From an uncultured Bacilli bacterium (GTDB lineage Bacteria; Bacillota_I; Bacilli_A; RF39; UBA660), in NCBI GenBank assembly GCA_934095845.1, contig CAKOKS010000005.1:1-64000 (forward strand): 64,000 bases of DNA, written 5' to 3'. The notes beneath the pieces are model-generated. The model was given only the letters and a program-made list of their open reading frames with translations. It was not told the origin of the DNA and searched no databases. Shown piece after piece: positions 45,201-54,390 of the stretch. Each line of letters opens with the position of its first letter. Within the stretch, counting starts at the first letter, position 1. The position numbers were made by a program, and so were the translations under genes.

Positions 45201-45695
45201 TTAATTAACATTACAAGCATATTCACTTATAGAAGCAATTTTGAAATTATTATCTATTTTAACTGAACCGATATATTTATAACCAAATTCATCTTTTTCA
45301 CCTATTACTTCTCCTCTATAAAAACATGACTCATCTTCTTCATTTTTACAATTATAAGTTGCTACAAAATCATAACATTCATCATTATATTTAGAAAATG
45401 AATCTATCTTAAAGTTTTCAAGATTAGCATAATAATTGTTTTTTATTTCTTCTGATATAAAACTATATTTATTTGTATTATTTTTAGCATCTTCTATAAT
45501 ATCTATTAGTTCATTTTTAATTATTTCATCTACACTTATAATATCTGGTTTTGCACTTGTAGTAGTCGTACTACTTGTTTGATTATCATCCAATTTATTA
45601 ACTTTTTTATTACTTAATTTTACAATTAAAACAACACTTAAAAATATTATAATTACCAACTCTAAAATAATAATTATTTTACTTACTTTATTCAT
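45201..45695 (-). CDS. Unknown membrane-anchored protein
   Basis: 164 residues: N-terminal membrane segment (IIIILELVIIIFLSVVLIV), Thr/Ser-rich linker (TSSTTTTSAKP), then a soluble extracellular domain with four Cys (DECYDFVATYNCKNEEDESC and a final NACNVN-like Cys). The layout (anchor, Thr linker, domain) is like the unknown protein in the der operon. 13 nt after the aminopeptidase gene. Confidence 0.65.
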   Translation of the reverse strand: MNKVSKIIIILELVIIIFLSVVLIVKLSNKKVNKLDDNQTSSTTTTSAKPDIISVDEIIKNELIDIIEDAKNNTNKYSFISEEIKNNYYANLENFKIDSFSKYNDECYDFVATYNCKNEEDESCFYRGEVIGEKDEFGYKYIGSVKIDNNFKIASISEYACNVN

Positions 45696-45708
45696 ATTTT
45701 ACCTCTTC

Positions 45709-46896
45709 TTATTCAATAACAATATTTCCATTTTTTATAACTTCAATTCTTTTATTATCATGAGTTACACCAATAACTTCTAAATCACGAGTACCTATCA
45801 TAAAATCAACATGAGTTTTAGATATATTTACTCCTCTTTTTAATTGTTCTTCATCATCTTTCACATCACCACTCAAGCATTCAACAAAACCTCTTCCAAT
45901 TGCAATATGACAAGAAGCATTTTCGTCATATAAAGTTTCATTAAAGATAATATTTGTTCTATTAATTGCTGAGTCGAATGACACTAAAGCACATTCTCCT
46001 AAATAACGTGAATATTCATCAGTTTCAAGAATAGTAGTCAATACATCTTCTCCAGTTTCTGCATGATATTCTCTAACTTTTCCGTCTTTAAATTTTAAAT
46101 AGAAGTTCTCTATAGTTACATTGTTGTATATAAGTGGTTTAGATGAGTAAACAATTCCTTCAGTTTTATTATATTCAGGACTTGTAAATACTTCTAATGT
46201 CGGCATATTACATATATCTCCATTTGGACTTTTACCACTACTCCACTTATGCCCTTTTGGTAGATATATTTTTAAATCAGTTCCAAATTCATTTTTATAT
46301 TCTAAATGATCAAAATTATATTCATTTAATTTATCAGTTATATTACTTAGTTTTTCTAAATACTTATTCCATGTTTCATATGCATCTTTATTTTTATCTA
46401 TAAAGCATATTTTATATAGATTATCCCAAAATTCATTAACAGTTAAATTTATTGAATGACTCCATTTAGCATTTGGAACACATGCAATTGTCCATCTTAA
46501 GCTACCAGCATTATATAAAGTTCTAAAATACTTTTCGGTTTCTTGTCTATATTTAATTGTTTCTTTTATTTTTATTGGATCAATATCACTCATAAGAGAT
46601 GGAATCATACTTCTAACAAAAAGAAATGCGGCATCCAATTTGGCATATTTATTATATATTGATGAATCAAACATAGGATGTTTATTGATATTTTCTTGAT
46701 CCATATATTTCATTAAATCATGTTTTTTATATTCATCTATTTCATCTACATATACCTCTTTTAAGTTAAATTTTTTACATTCCTCTAAAAGAATATTTTT
46801 AAATCCTGATATATGTTTAGGTATACTTATAAATAAATAATCGTTTTCTTTTAAATTCAAACATTTAAGTAAAAGATATGCATATTTTCTTTTCAT
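45709..46896 (-). CDS. M29-family metallo-aminopeptidase
   Basis: 395 residues resembling AmpS/aminopeptidase T (M29, dinuclear metal). Landmarks: MGTEGIVYSSKPL-like region reading NKTEGIVYSSKPLIY, the EYHAETGEDVL segment with metal ligands, LGECALVSFDS, INRTNIIFNETLYDENASCH and then IAIGRG, and the ending DFMIGTRDLEVIGV. Cytoplasmic peptide turnover. Start ATG after GGTGATAAT. Confidence 0.9.
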   Translation of the reverse strand: MKRKYAYLLLKCLNLKENDYLFISIPKHISGFKNILLEECKKFNLKEVYVDEIDEYKKHDLMKYMDQENINKHPMFDSSIYNKYAKLDAAFLFVRSMIPSLMSDIDPIKIKETIKYRQETEKYFRTLYNAGSLRWTIACVPNAKWSHSINLTVNEFWDNLYKICFIDKNKDAYETWNKYLEKLSNITDKLNEYNFDHLEYKNEFGTDLKIYLPKGHKWSSGKSPNGDICNMPTLEVFTSPEYNKTEGIVYSSKPLIYNNVTIENFYLKFKDGKVREYHAETGEDVLTTILETDEYSRYLGECALVSFDSAINRTNIIFNETLYDENASCHIAIGRGFVECLSGDVKDDEEQLKRGVNISKTHVDFMIGTRDLEVIGVTHDNKRIEVIKNGNIVIE

Positions 46897-46926
46897 ATTA
46901 TCACCAGTATTATTATACTAAATATT

Positions 46927-47787
46927 TTATATTTTATAAACTAAAACATGCGATACTTTACCCATATAATATAGAGGTTCACTTTTTGGTACATCTGTAT
47001 CTTTATATAACACTGCTCCATTATTTAAAGCAACTTTTTGACTATATACATTTTCTCTAGTAGTTGAAATATAAATATCTTTATTGTATTCACTTAAATT
47101 ATCATTTATATATTGTTTTAGTAATCCTAAAGCAGCAGTTGCATAACCAGAATTTTGGTGGTTTTTATATATCTCATAAGAAACATTACCTGTATATAAA
47201 AAATTATCTTCATTCCTTTTTTGTAAAACAAATTCTATTTGACCAACTACCTCTAATGTATCTTTTTTAACAATTTCTAATGTGTTTTCGGGATTAGATG
47301 CTGATTTAAAAGCTCCTAAAGATAAAAACAAATTATCACCTTCAATTAATTTATTTGATCTAGATTCATCCCAAATTCTAATAGTTTGAAGAATAAACGA
47401 TAGATTAACTCTAGAGCTATTTTTAATTGAAATACGATCAATATATTTTGTAAATTTAATTAAAGATGAAATTTTCTCAACCTTTTCATCATCAGTAGAA
47501 TTACTTGATAAAGTATCAATTTCATTTGTATATCTAAAATAATGATATTTATCACTTATTTCTAAAGATTCTTCTTCCGTTAATGCATTTATCAAAGAAT
47601 CATTCTTTTGTATAAAAACAATATGCCCTTCATCATTAATGATTTCATAAATACCTATATCCAAATAATCACTTAGTTTATTATAAATTATTTCACTTGG
47701 AATATTCTCTTTTATATCTTTTTTAGAAATAGTTTCTTCTACATATATTCTAGTATTATTAACACTTTTATTAACTTCAATTCTCAT
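46927..47787 (-). CDS. GNAT-like acetyltransferase with N-terminal extension
   Basis: 286 residues. The C-terminal 150 residues fit a GNAT N-acetyltransferase: VGQIEFVLQKR, GNVSYEIYKNHQNSGYATAA (the Q/R..G.A acetyl-CoA loop) and SQKVALNNGAVLY. The N-terminal 130 residues are unlike any domain I know. Substrate unknown; RimJ-like architecture is possible. Start ATG after GGGGGCAAT. Confidence 0.75.
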   Translation of the reverse strand: MRIEVNKSVNNTRIYVEETISKKDIKENIPSEIIYNKLSDYLDIGIYEIINDEGHIVFIQKNDSLINALTEEESLEISDKYHYFRYTNEIDTLSSNSTDDEKVEKISSLIKFTKYIDRISIKNSSRVNLSFILQTIRIWDESRSNKLIEGDNLFLSLGAFKSASNPENTLEIVKKDTLEVVGQIEFVLQKRNEDNFLYTGNVSYEIYKNHQNSGYATAALGLLKQYINDNLSEYNKDIYISTTRENVYSQKVALNNGAVLYKDTDVPKSEPLYYMGKVSHVLVYKI

Positions 47788-47817
47788 ATTGCCCCCAATA
47801 TTCTAAAAATAAGTTCA

Positions 47818-47849
47818 AGAAAAAATGAACAATTTTAAATTGTCCATTA
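47818..47849 (-). terminator. Terminator of the histidine kinase gene
   Basis: ATGGACAATTT, short loop, AAATTGTTCAT and T-run on the minus strand. Confidence 0.75.
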
Positions 47850-47865
47850 TTATAATACATTTTTA

Positions 47866-50109
47866 TTATTTTTTCAAAATTTTATTGATTACATCGTTTA
47901 GTAAATGTTTATCTATAGGTTTAGGAACATAGTCTGTAAATCCAGCTTCAATAAATTTATCTTTAGCTCCAACTACGGCATCTGCTGTTAAAGCAACAAC
48001 TGGTGAATTAAAGCCTTCTATTTTACTTAAGTTTTTAAATGTTTCTATTCCATCCATATTTGGCATCATATAATCCATAAAAATAATATCATAATGTTTT
48101 TCTTTAACTTTATCTAATGATTCAGCTCCAGAACAAACATAATCAATTGTAAAGTTATATGGTTTCATTATCTTAGTTGCAACTTTTATATTAAGTAAAT
48201 TATCATCAACTATTAAAATATTTTTACCTGTATAATCAACATAATCTATTTCAATTTCATTATTTTGAATTAAGTTTAAAGAATTTTGAACTTTATTTTC
48301 TGCTTTTAAAACATATTTATTTAAAACTCTATATAATTCTTTCTTTTCAATAGGTTTTGCTAAATAATCATCAAAACCAAGTAATAAATATTGTTCTTTC
48401 ATTCCTTGAATTGCATTTGCTGTTAAGGCAATAACTGGTATATTAAAACCATCTATTTGTTTAAGTCTAGTTAGTGTTTCGGATCCTTTCATTTTAGGCA
48501 TCATATCATCTAATAAAATAATATCATAGGTTTTACCTTCTTTTATTTTATCAAGACAAGCAAATCCACTTTCACAAACTTCAACATTACACTTATAAGG
48601 TTTTAAAAGTTTAGTTGCAACTTTTAAATTTAAAGTATTGTCATCAACAACTAAAATATTCTTGTTTGTTAAATCAAGTTCACCTTCAACAACTGTTTCT
48701 TCGTTATCAAGTTTAGCATTACTTATTCTTTGGTCAATTGCAGCTGTAAATTCTGAACCTTCACCATACGTAGAATTAACAACTATTTTGCCATGCATCA
48801 TTTCTACTAATTGTTTTGTAATTGCAAGACCAAGTCCAGTTCCTTCAATAGTTGTATTTTTATCTTCATCAAGTCTTTGAAATTTAGTAAATAATTTATC
48901 AATATTTTCTTTTTTAATTCCTCTACCAGAATCTTTAACACTCATGATAAGTCTACATACTTCATCATTTACTTTTACACATCTTACATCAAATTTAATA
49001 TATCCTTCATCAGTATATTTAACTGCATTAGTTAAGAAATTTATTAATATTTTCTTTATATTAAAGTGATCTCCATATAAAACATGTGGAATATCTGGAG
49101 CAATATTTACTTCAAAGTTAAGAGGTTTATCTCCTAAACGTGCTTTAATTAATTTTACAACTTCATCTAATATTTTATATATGTCATAGTCAGTTTGAAC
49201 AAGTTCTAGTTTACCAGATTCTATTTTAGAAATATCAAGAATACCATTTACTATTTCAAGAAGTGATTCAGATGCAGTTACAATATCACTTGCATTTTCT
49301 TTTGCCTCTTCTAAGTTATCTGCGTTTTTTATACATTCAGAAAAACCAACAATAGCATTTAAGGGTGTACGAATTTCATGAGACATACTGCTTAAGAAAT
49401 CTGATTTTGCTTGATTAGCTTTATCTGCAGCATCTTTAGCTGCTTTTACTTGATTAAGCATTTTTACATCTGGATTTTCAATTGTATGATACATTATTGA
49501 AGTGATAAATACTTCCGCTGGAACAACCAAAAATAACTCTGGATTTATAATTTGTATAATCATAAAAATCGTACCTAAAATTATGAAAGCCCATAAAGGA
49601 ATATACTTTTTACTTTTATTATTCAAATTCTTCCAACCGGAAATGAGCATTAAAAATATATAAATACCGGACAAACTATAGCAAAGTAAGACTGGAAGAC
49701 CTGTACTAAATAATCCTCCATTCTCAAGTTTAACAAAATCCAATTTAAAAATTAATATAAGCACAGAAAAAAGTACAAAGAAAAAAATTATTCTTTTTAC
49801 AAATTTTTTCTTTTTTGATTCATCTAAATTGTAAGATATTGAAATGATATAACACAAGAAAAATGTAGTCCATGAAATCATGCTAATTAAAAATAATTTT
49901 CCTATCACTTCATTTGCTAGTAGAGGGAAAGGTGTGATTAGACTGATATAAGATAATAAACCACATAATAATTCTGCGATCGTTACAATTATCAAGTTAC
50001 CATACATTTTATTTTCATAGCTATTTACTCTATCTTTAGAAAAAAAACATATTGCTATCAACATAGTGTACATTAATCCAGAAATATTTAAAAATATTGT
50101 ACTTCCCAT
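47866..50109 (-). CDS. Hybrid sensor histidine kinase with seven membrane segments and two receiver domains
   Basis: 747 residues. Seven hydrophobic segments (residues about 5-210) form a sensor of the 7TM type. Then a short coiled coil (VKAAKDAADKANQAKSDF), HisKA with H-box SSMSHEIRTPLNAIVGF, and HATPase with N-box NFLTNAVKYTDEG, DSGRGI and GTGLGLAI. Two REC domains follow: ILVVDDNTLN with acceptor Asp in ILLDDMMP and Lys in AKPI, then ILIVDDNLLN with FMDYMMP and PKPI. No output or HPt domain, so phosphate must pass to a separate protein. AGGAGGCAGTCGT before ATG. Single-gene unit. Confidence 0.92.
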   Translation of the reverse strand: MGSTIFLNISGLMYTMLIAICFFSKDRVNSYENKMYGNLIIVTIAELLCGLLSYISLITPFPLLANEVIGKLFLISMISWTTFFLCYIISISYNLDESKKKKFVKRIIFFFVLFSVLILIFKLDFVKLENGGLFSTGLPVLLCYSLSGIYIFLMLISGWKNLNNKSKKYIPLWAFIILGTIFMIIQIINPELFLVVPAEVFITSIMYHTIENPDVKMLNQVKAAKDAADKANQAKSDFLSSMSHEIRTPLNAIVGFSECIKNADNLEEAKENASDIVTASESLLEIVNGILDISKIESGKLELVQTDYDIYKILDEVVKLIKARLGDKPLNFEVNIAPDIPHVLYGDHFNIKKILINFLTNAVKYTDEGYIKFDVRCVKVNDEVCRLIMSVKDSGRGIKKENIDKLFTKFQRLDEDKNTTIEGTGLGLAITKQLVEMMHGKIVVNSTYGEGSEFTAAIDQRISNAKLDNEETVVEGELDLTNKNILVVDDNTLNLKVATKLLKPYKCNVEVCESGFACLDKIKEGKTYDIILLDDMMPKMKGSETLTRLKQIDGFNIPVIALTANAIQGMKEQYLLLGFDDYLAKPIEKKELYRVLNKYVLKAENKVQNSLNLIQNNEIEIDYVDYTGKNILIVDDNLLNIKVATKIMKPYNFTIDYVCSGAESLDKVKEKHYDIIFMDYMMPNMDGIETFKNLSKIEGFNSPVVALTADAVVGAKDKFIEAGFTDYVPKPIDKHLLNDVINKILKK

Positions 50110-50156
50110 ACGACTGCCTCCTATTATAGATAGTATAACATTATTTCTAAAAAAAA

Positions 50157-50197
50157 TATATAAAAAGATTTAAAGAATTAATCCTTAAATCTTTTTT
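50157..50197 (-). terminator. Terminator of the adenylate-forming enzyme gene
   Basis: AAAGATTTAAGGA, loop TTA, TTCTTTAAATCTTTTT on the minus strand. Confidence 0.75.
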
Positions 50198-52026
50198 GTC
50201 AATTTAATTTGTGATTCAAGCTGAACACTCATGTTTGTTATTCCCATATTATTCATTTCAAGTTGTACTATATAAGATTCACCCAATATACCTTTTGAAT
50301 CAATTTCGTGATAATTTGGTTTTCCAATTGTATTTTTAGGAATATTATCTACAAATACCCATTTAGTTGGAATATCTCTAAAGTTAGCTTTATAAACACC
50401 ATTATCATATGACTGGATAAAATACTTTGCTATTATGCTTTCTACATATCCTTCCATATTATCTGTTTTAAAGCCTTCAGAAAGTTTAATGTAAGCTACT
50501 GGCATCTTTCCGTTTTTTTCTTCATCTGTATATGAAGTTATAACACATTCATCAAATCCTTCAATTGAAGTTATTAAATTTTCTATGTTAAGCGGATAAA
50601 CTTTATATGCATCATATCTCGGAAACATTCTGTCAATACGTTCAACATATTTTAAACTTCCATCTTCATTTTTTATAACAATATCTTTAGTTGGTAAATA
50701 TCTTTTGCCGTTTATAACAATTGTTTTGACAACTATCTTATCATCTAAAATTCCGCTTGTTAATGTTGGACCTGAGATTAGTGCTTCTCCTTCAATTCTT
50801 TTCTTTTCTTCAAATATTACTTCATCTGTAGATAAATCCCTTATTGCATACTCTGTCATAGGTAAAGGCACTCCCATTTCTCCAACTTTATTATATCCAT
50901 CAAGTGTATAACTTCCGCATCCACATAATTCAGAAAGGCCGTGTCCCTTTGTTAAAACACATTTTGCGCCATGTTCAACTAAGAATTTTGACACCTCTAA
51001 TTCTTTTTTTTTACTAATTGGTGTTCCACCACTTATTGCACATTCTAAAGTGCTTAAATCAAGATTTGCATATGTTGGGTTTGATAATAAAGATTCCCAA
51101 GCTGGAGCATTTGCAAATACAATGTTTGGACTATATATTCTTAAATATTCACCAAAATCCTCTGGTCTAAAATATGGAACCTGTACCAATTCCATTCCGC
51201 AACATAAGCCAAGATGGGCAGAATTTATTGAACCGTATGCAGCAAAATAAGGAATAAAATGAAGGATTTTCATTCCAGGTCTAAAAGTTAAACCTGCAAG
51301 TTTATGTTGATAATATAGAGCATTTCTATTGAAGTCTGTTATAGGTATCGGTTTCCCAATTCCAGTAGTTGTTCCAGAAGTATGTGTAATAATTGATGTC
51401 ACATCTTTATCATATTCATCATAATGAATCTGAGTATATTTAGAATTTCTAATAACATCGCTCATTCTTTTTGTATTCTTATCAAAACTAGGTAAAGATT
51501 GAAATAATCGCATTGCTTTCTGCATATGTTTTGGGAGAATTGTATTTGCAAGCAAATTATCAAATAATATAATATTTCTTATACCATAATCTTTTTTTAA
51601 CTCTTCAGTATATTTCTTTAACTCTTTCATATAGATTAAATCTAAAACCACGATATCAGTTGCTTTTTCGTTAACGATATATTGCTTTAAAGTTTCTATC
51701 TTACTAGTTGGATCTACAAAGTCTACAACAGCGCCAGTAATGTCTGCTGCATTGTTTACAAGCCCTGCTTCTATTAAATTAGGTGTCAACGGTAAAATTC
51801 TAGAATTATTTTCCTTTGTTATTCCTAAAGATGTCAATGCTTTTGCATATTTCTTAAATTCATCTTCTAATTGACCATAATATATTTTTCTCTCATCTTC
51901 ACTATATGCAATTGAATCTTCATTATTTTTATTATTCTCTAATATCAGTTCCCAACTTTTCTTTTCTGGAAGTGATAAATCTTGCCCTTTTAGTATCCTC
52001 TTATAATAATCTTGAATATTTTCCAT
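50185..52026 (-). CDS. AMP-binding (ANL) adenylate-forming enzyme, acyl-CoA synthetase-like
   Basis: 613 residues. The P-loop motif is TSIITHTSGTTTGIGKPI, related to the YTSGTTG.PKG of acyl-CoA and acyl-AMP ligases but with a changed tail. Others: GHGLSELCG, GEMGVPLP, and the near-C-terminal catalytic Lys in PKNTIGKPNYHEI. A region similar to R.DD.IK..G..I reads RIDRMFPRYDAYKVYPLNIE, so the hinge retains Asp but the rest is divergent. Forms an acyl- or amino-acyl-adenylate; substrate unknown. No carrier protein or condensing enzyme lies nearby. Confidence 0.8.
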   Translation of the reverse strand: MENIQDYYKRILKGQDLSLPEKKSWELILENNKNNEDSIAYSEDERKIYYGQLEDEFKKYAKALTSLGITKENNSRILPLTPNLIEAGLVNNAADITGAVVDFVDPTSKIETLKQYIVNEKATDIVVLDLIYMKELKKYTEELKKDYGIRNIILFDNLLANTILPKHMQKAMRLFQSLPSFDKNTKRMSDVIRNSKYTQIHYDEYDKDVTSIITHTSGTTTGIGKPIPITDFNRNALYYQHKLAGLTFRPGMKILHFIPYFAAYGSINSAHLGLCCGMELVQVPYFRPEDFGEYLRIYSPNIVFANAPAWESLLSNPTYANLDLSTLECAISGGTPISKKKELEVSKFLVEHGAKCVLTKGHGLSELCGCGSYTLDGYNKVGEMGVPLPMTEYAIRDLSTDEVIFEEKKRIEGEALISGPTLTSGILDDKIVVKTIVINGKRYLPTKDIVIKNEDGSLKYVERIDRMFPRYDAYKVYPLNIENLITSIEGFDECVITSYTDEEKNGKMPVAYIKLSEGFKTDNMEGYVESIIAKYFIQSYDNGVYKANFRDIPTKWVFVDNIPKNTIGKPNYHEIDSKGILGESYIVQLEMNNMGITNMSVQLESQIKLTKKI

Positions 52027-52068
52027 ATTACCCCTCTTTTTTTACTAAGTGTTTGATATTTTAGCATA

Positions 52069-52101
52069 AGAAAAGTGGTCTGTCAAATTTTAGACCACTC
52101 A
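52069..52101 (-). terminator. Terminator-like hairpin after the GNAT gene
   Basis: AGTGGTCT/AGACCACT stem with a 10-nt loop and TTTTCTTAT downstream on the minus strand. Confidence 0.55.
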
Positions 52102-52134
52102 ATTATTGCTTAAAAAATGGAAAACAATACACCC

Positions 52135-52614
52135 TTATATTTCTTTTGACATAGTAATTAATCTATCGTGAAAATGTTCTTTTTTATAAAATGATTTACC
52201 AATATCATTATATCCGAATACATCTATATTAATAGTTTTACATTCATTGTCTTTAAAATATTCTTCCATTTTATCTAATAAAGTTTTACCTATGCCTTTA
52301 CTTCTAATATTTTTTGTAACAATAAGTTCAATTATTTCACCTAACTTGTTTGGTCTACAATAGTCAAAATCACTTTCAGGTTCTCTAATAATACCTATTA
52401 TTAGTCCAATAACTTTATCATTTTCTTTGGCTAAATATATTTTACCCTTATTTTTCTTAACAAATTCTAGATCTTTAGAATATATTTTTTCTTCATAGTC
52501 ATCATTTATTATATTAAAATGATATGGATCAAGTGAAACAATATATTCTTGTAATTCTTTTAATAACTTTTTTACTTCATCAATATAAATTTCATTAAAT
52601 TCAATTATTTCCAT
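52135..52614 (-). CDS. GNAT-family N-acetyltransferase
   Basis: 159 residues. Acetyl-CoA loop NIRSKGIGKTLLDKME (R..G.G) and beta5/alpha4 NIDVFGYNDIGKSFYKKEHF identify a GNAT. Substrate unknown. Starts 5 nt after the rsh2 stop, so it is cotranscribed. Confidence 0.88.
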   Translation of the reverse strand: MEIIEFNEIYIDEVKKLLKELQEYIVSLDPYHFNIINDDYEEKIYSKDLEFVKKNKGKIYLAKENDKVIGLIIGIIREPESDFDYCRPNKLGEIIELIVTKNIRSKGIGKTLLDKMEEYFKDNECKTINIDVFGYNDIGKSFYKKEHFHDRLITMSKEI

Positions 52615-52619
52615 AATAC

Positions 52620-54062
52620 CTATGCTTTCTTATTAAATTCTTTTATTTTTCTTTTAGCTAAACTTGTTTGAGTTTTTTCTAACCATTCTTCACGTGGTCC
52701 AAAAGATAATTCATCTGTTATAATCCTAACTCTATCTTTATTTTGTAATACATAATCTACTGGAACAGATTCATCATTTATATAAGCTCCAACCATCGTA
52801 TTACCTATATCTGTATGAATTTTATATGCAAAATCTATTGGTGTTGCTCCTTTTGGTAATTCAATTATATCACCTTTAGTTGTATAAACATAAACTTTAT
52901 CAGAGAAAAGTTCAGTTTTAACTTGATTTACAAATTGTTGATTGTCACCAAACATTAAATTTATTTCCGTTAATGACTTAAAGAATTGAAACTTTTCTTT
53001 TAGTTCTTGTTGCATAATATCTCTTGCTTGACCTTTTTTAGAATCCCAATAGGCAGTTAAACCAAAAGATGCAACTTTATCCATATCAAATGTTCTTATT
53101 TGAGTTTGTACAAGTCTATCCTCTGGACCAAAAACTGTTGTATGTAAACTTCTATACATATTTGTTTTAGGATTACATATATAATCTTTAAATTTATCAT
53201 TTATTGGATGATATTCATGATGTATCATCCCAAGTGTTCTATAACAATTTTCAACTTCATCTACCATTATCTTTAAAGCAAGTAAATCATGTATATCTGA
53301 TAATCTGTGACCATCATTTAATCTTTTATAAATTCCATATATATTTTTAGTTCTTACTTTAATTTCATTTGGTATTTCTCTGTCATTTAATAAACTATGT
53401 ATTTTATAAAGCATCTCTTTTAAGCAAGATTCGCTTGATTCTTCTATTTTTATTTTCTTTTCTTCAATTGTTTTATACATATCAGGTTTTAAATATTTTA
53501 AAGATAAATCTTCAAGTTCCGATTTGATTCTATATGCTCCAATATAATAAGCTAAAGGAACAAATATTTCCATTGTTTCAAGAGCATTTTCTTTTTGCTT
53601 AAATTCTGATTTAAATTGTAAAGTTCTCATATTATGAAGTCTATCTGCTAATTTAATAATTATAATTCTTACATCTTCGGTTACACCAGTTATTATCTTT
53701 CTCGTATTGGCGTAATTTTGATCTTGCTTTGATGAGAAATTCATTTTTGCAAGCTTTGTAACTCCATCAACTAAATTAGCTATATTTTGGTTAAATTCAT
53801 GAGCTATGTCTTCCTTAGTTATATTTGTATCTTCTATTGTATCATGTAATAGACCTGCACAGATAGTATCACTGTCAGCATGCATTTCTGCAAGTATATA
53901 AGCAACATTTAAAGGGTGAGTTATGTATGCTTCTCCGCTCTGTCTTACTTGACCTCTATGAAGATTTTCAGCATAATAATATGCTTTCTTTACAAATGTA
54001 ATTTCTTCATTCGTATAACCAATTAACTTTTCTAATAAATCTTCTAAAGTGATATTTCCCAT
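52620..54062 (-). CDS. Short RelA/SpoT homologue: hydrolase intact, synthetase degenerate, C-terminus missing
   Basis: 480 residues: HD, synthetase-like and TGS domains, ending at KEFNKKA without helical, zinc-finger or ACT domains (full length is over 700). The HD domain keeps LLHDTIEDT (H73, D74, E77, D78), DGVTKL and LADRLHN (D140). The synthetase region is altered: DLLALKI for D....R, YRSLHT for YQSLHT, VQTQIRT for the (V/E)E.QIRT with catalytic Glu (here Gln319), and ASFGLTAYW for AEHG.A.HW. I infer a (p)ppGpp hydrolase that cannot synthesise. AGGAGG lies 15 nt before the ATG. Confidence 0.88.
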   Translation of the reverse strand: MGNITLEDLLEKLIGYTNEEITFVKKAYYYAENLHRGQVRQSGEAYITHPLNVAYILAEMHADSDTICAGLLHDTIEDTNITKEDIAHEFNQNIANLVDGVTKLAKMNFSSKQDQNYANTRKIITGVTEDVRIIIIKLADRLHNMRTLQFKSEFKQKENALETMEIFVPLAYYIGAYRIKSELEDLSLKYLKPDMYKTIEEKKIKIEESSESCLKEMLYKIHSLLNDREIPNEIKVRTKNIYGIYKRLNDGHRLSDIHDLLALKIMVDEVENCYRTLGMIHHEYHPINDKFKDYICNPKTNMYRSLHTTVFGPEDRLVQTQIRTFDMDKVASFGLTAYWDSKKGQARDIMQQELKEKFQFFKSLTEINLMFGDNQQFVNQVKTELFSDKVYVYTTKGDIIELPKGATPIDFAYKIHTDIGNTMVGAYINDESVPVDYVLQNKDRVRIITDELSFGPREEWLEKTQTSLAKRKIKEFNKKA

Positions 54063-54082
54063 ATTAAATCAATCTAACCTCC

Positions 54083-54136
54083 TAAAAAAAATAATCGGTA
54101 TCTTCAAGACACACAAGCATCTTAAAGGTACCGATT
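54083..54136 (-). terminator. Strong terminator between Cys-rich peptide gene and short rsh
   Basis: Minus strand: AATCGGTA + CTTTAAGA pair with TCTTGAAG + TACCGATT (16 pairs, one mismatch, one wobble), 10-nt loop, then TTATTTTTTTT. The stem starts inside the peptide's stop codon and the T-run abuts the AGGAGG of the short rsh gene. Confidence 0.85.
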
Positions 54137-54251
54137 AAAAACATACTTTATTTGCATTTACTTTGAAGCATGAGCATGCAAACATAGAAACAAGATCATT
54201 TCCGTAACAGCATTTAATTAGAATTTTAGTTCTTAAATTTCTCATAAGCAT
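54135..54251 (-). CDS. 38-residue Cys-rich leader-type peptide upstream of the short rsh
   Basis: ATG 54251 follows AGAGGATGGT (an alternative ATG is two codons on). The product has five Cys: one CC pair at 14-15, CSC at 26-28, and one two residues before the stop. It is basic in the first third (RNLRTKILIK). No family recognised. It has its own promoter about 20 nt upstream and its stop codon lies in the terminator stem, exactly as in leader peptides. It may be a free Cys-rich peptide or the sensor of an attenuator for the rsh gene. Confidence 0.65.
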   Translation of the reverse strand: MLMRNLRTKILIKCCYGNDLVSMFACSCFKVNANKVCF

Positions 54252-54277
54252 ACCATCCTCTAATAAATATAACCATA

Positions 54278-54305
54278 ATCTTATCACTTTTTTTTAATAA
54301 ATCAA
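54278..54305 (-). promoter_or_regulatory. Promoter of the Cys-rich peptide and short rsh
   Basis: Minus strand TTGATT (54300-54305), 16-nt spacer, TGA-TAAGAT extended -10 (54278-54283). Confidence 0.65.
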
Positions 54306-54360
54306 GTACTAAATTAAAAAAATTATTAATTATTTTTAGCATATGAATTTTTTTTAATAC

Positions 54361-54390
54361 AATAAAAAGACTTAGTTAAGTAAGCCTTTT
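54361..54390 (-). terminator. Terminator of the ABC-TetR operon
   Basis: AAAGGCTTA, loop CTTAAC, TAAGTCTTT and T-run on the minus strand, following the TetR stop. Confidence 0.75.

Noticed and set aside
54063..54305. T-box riboswitch ahead of the short rsh gene
   Set aside because: No specifier loop and no T-box core sequence, and the leader contains a translated frame. Attenuation by the peptide fits better, and remains unproven.
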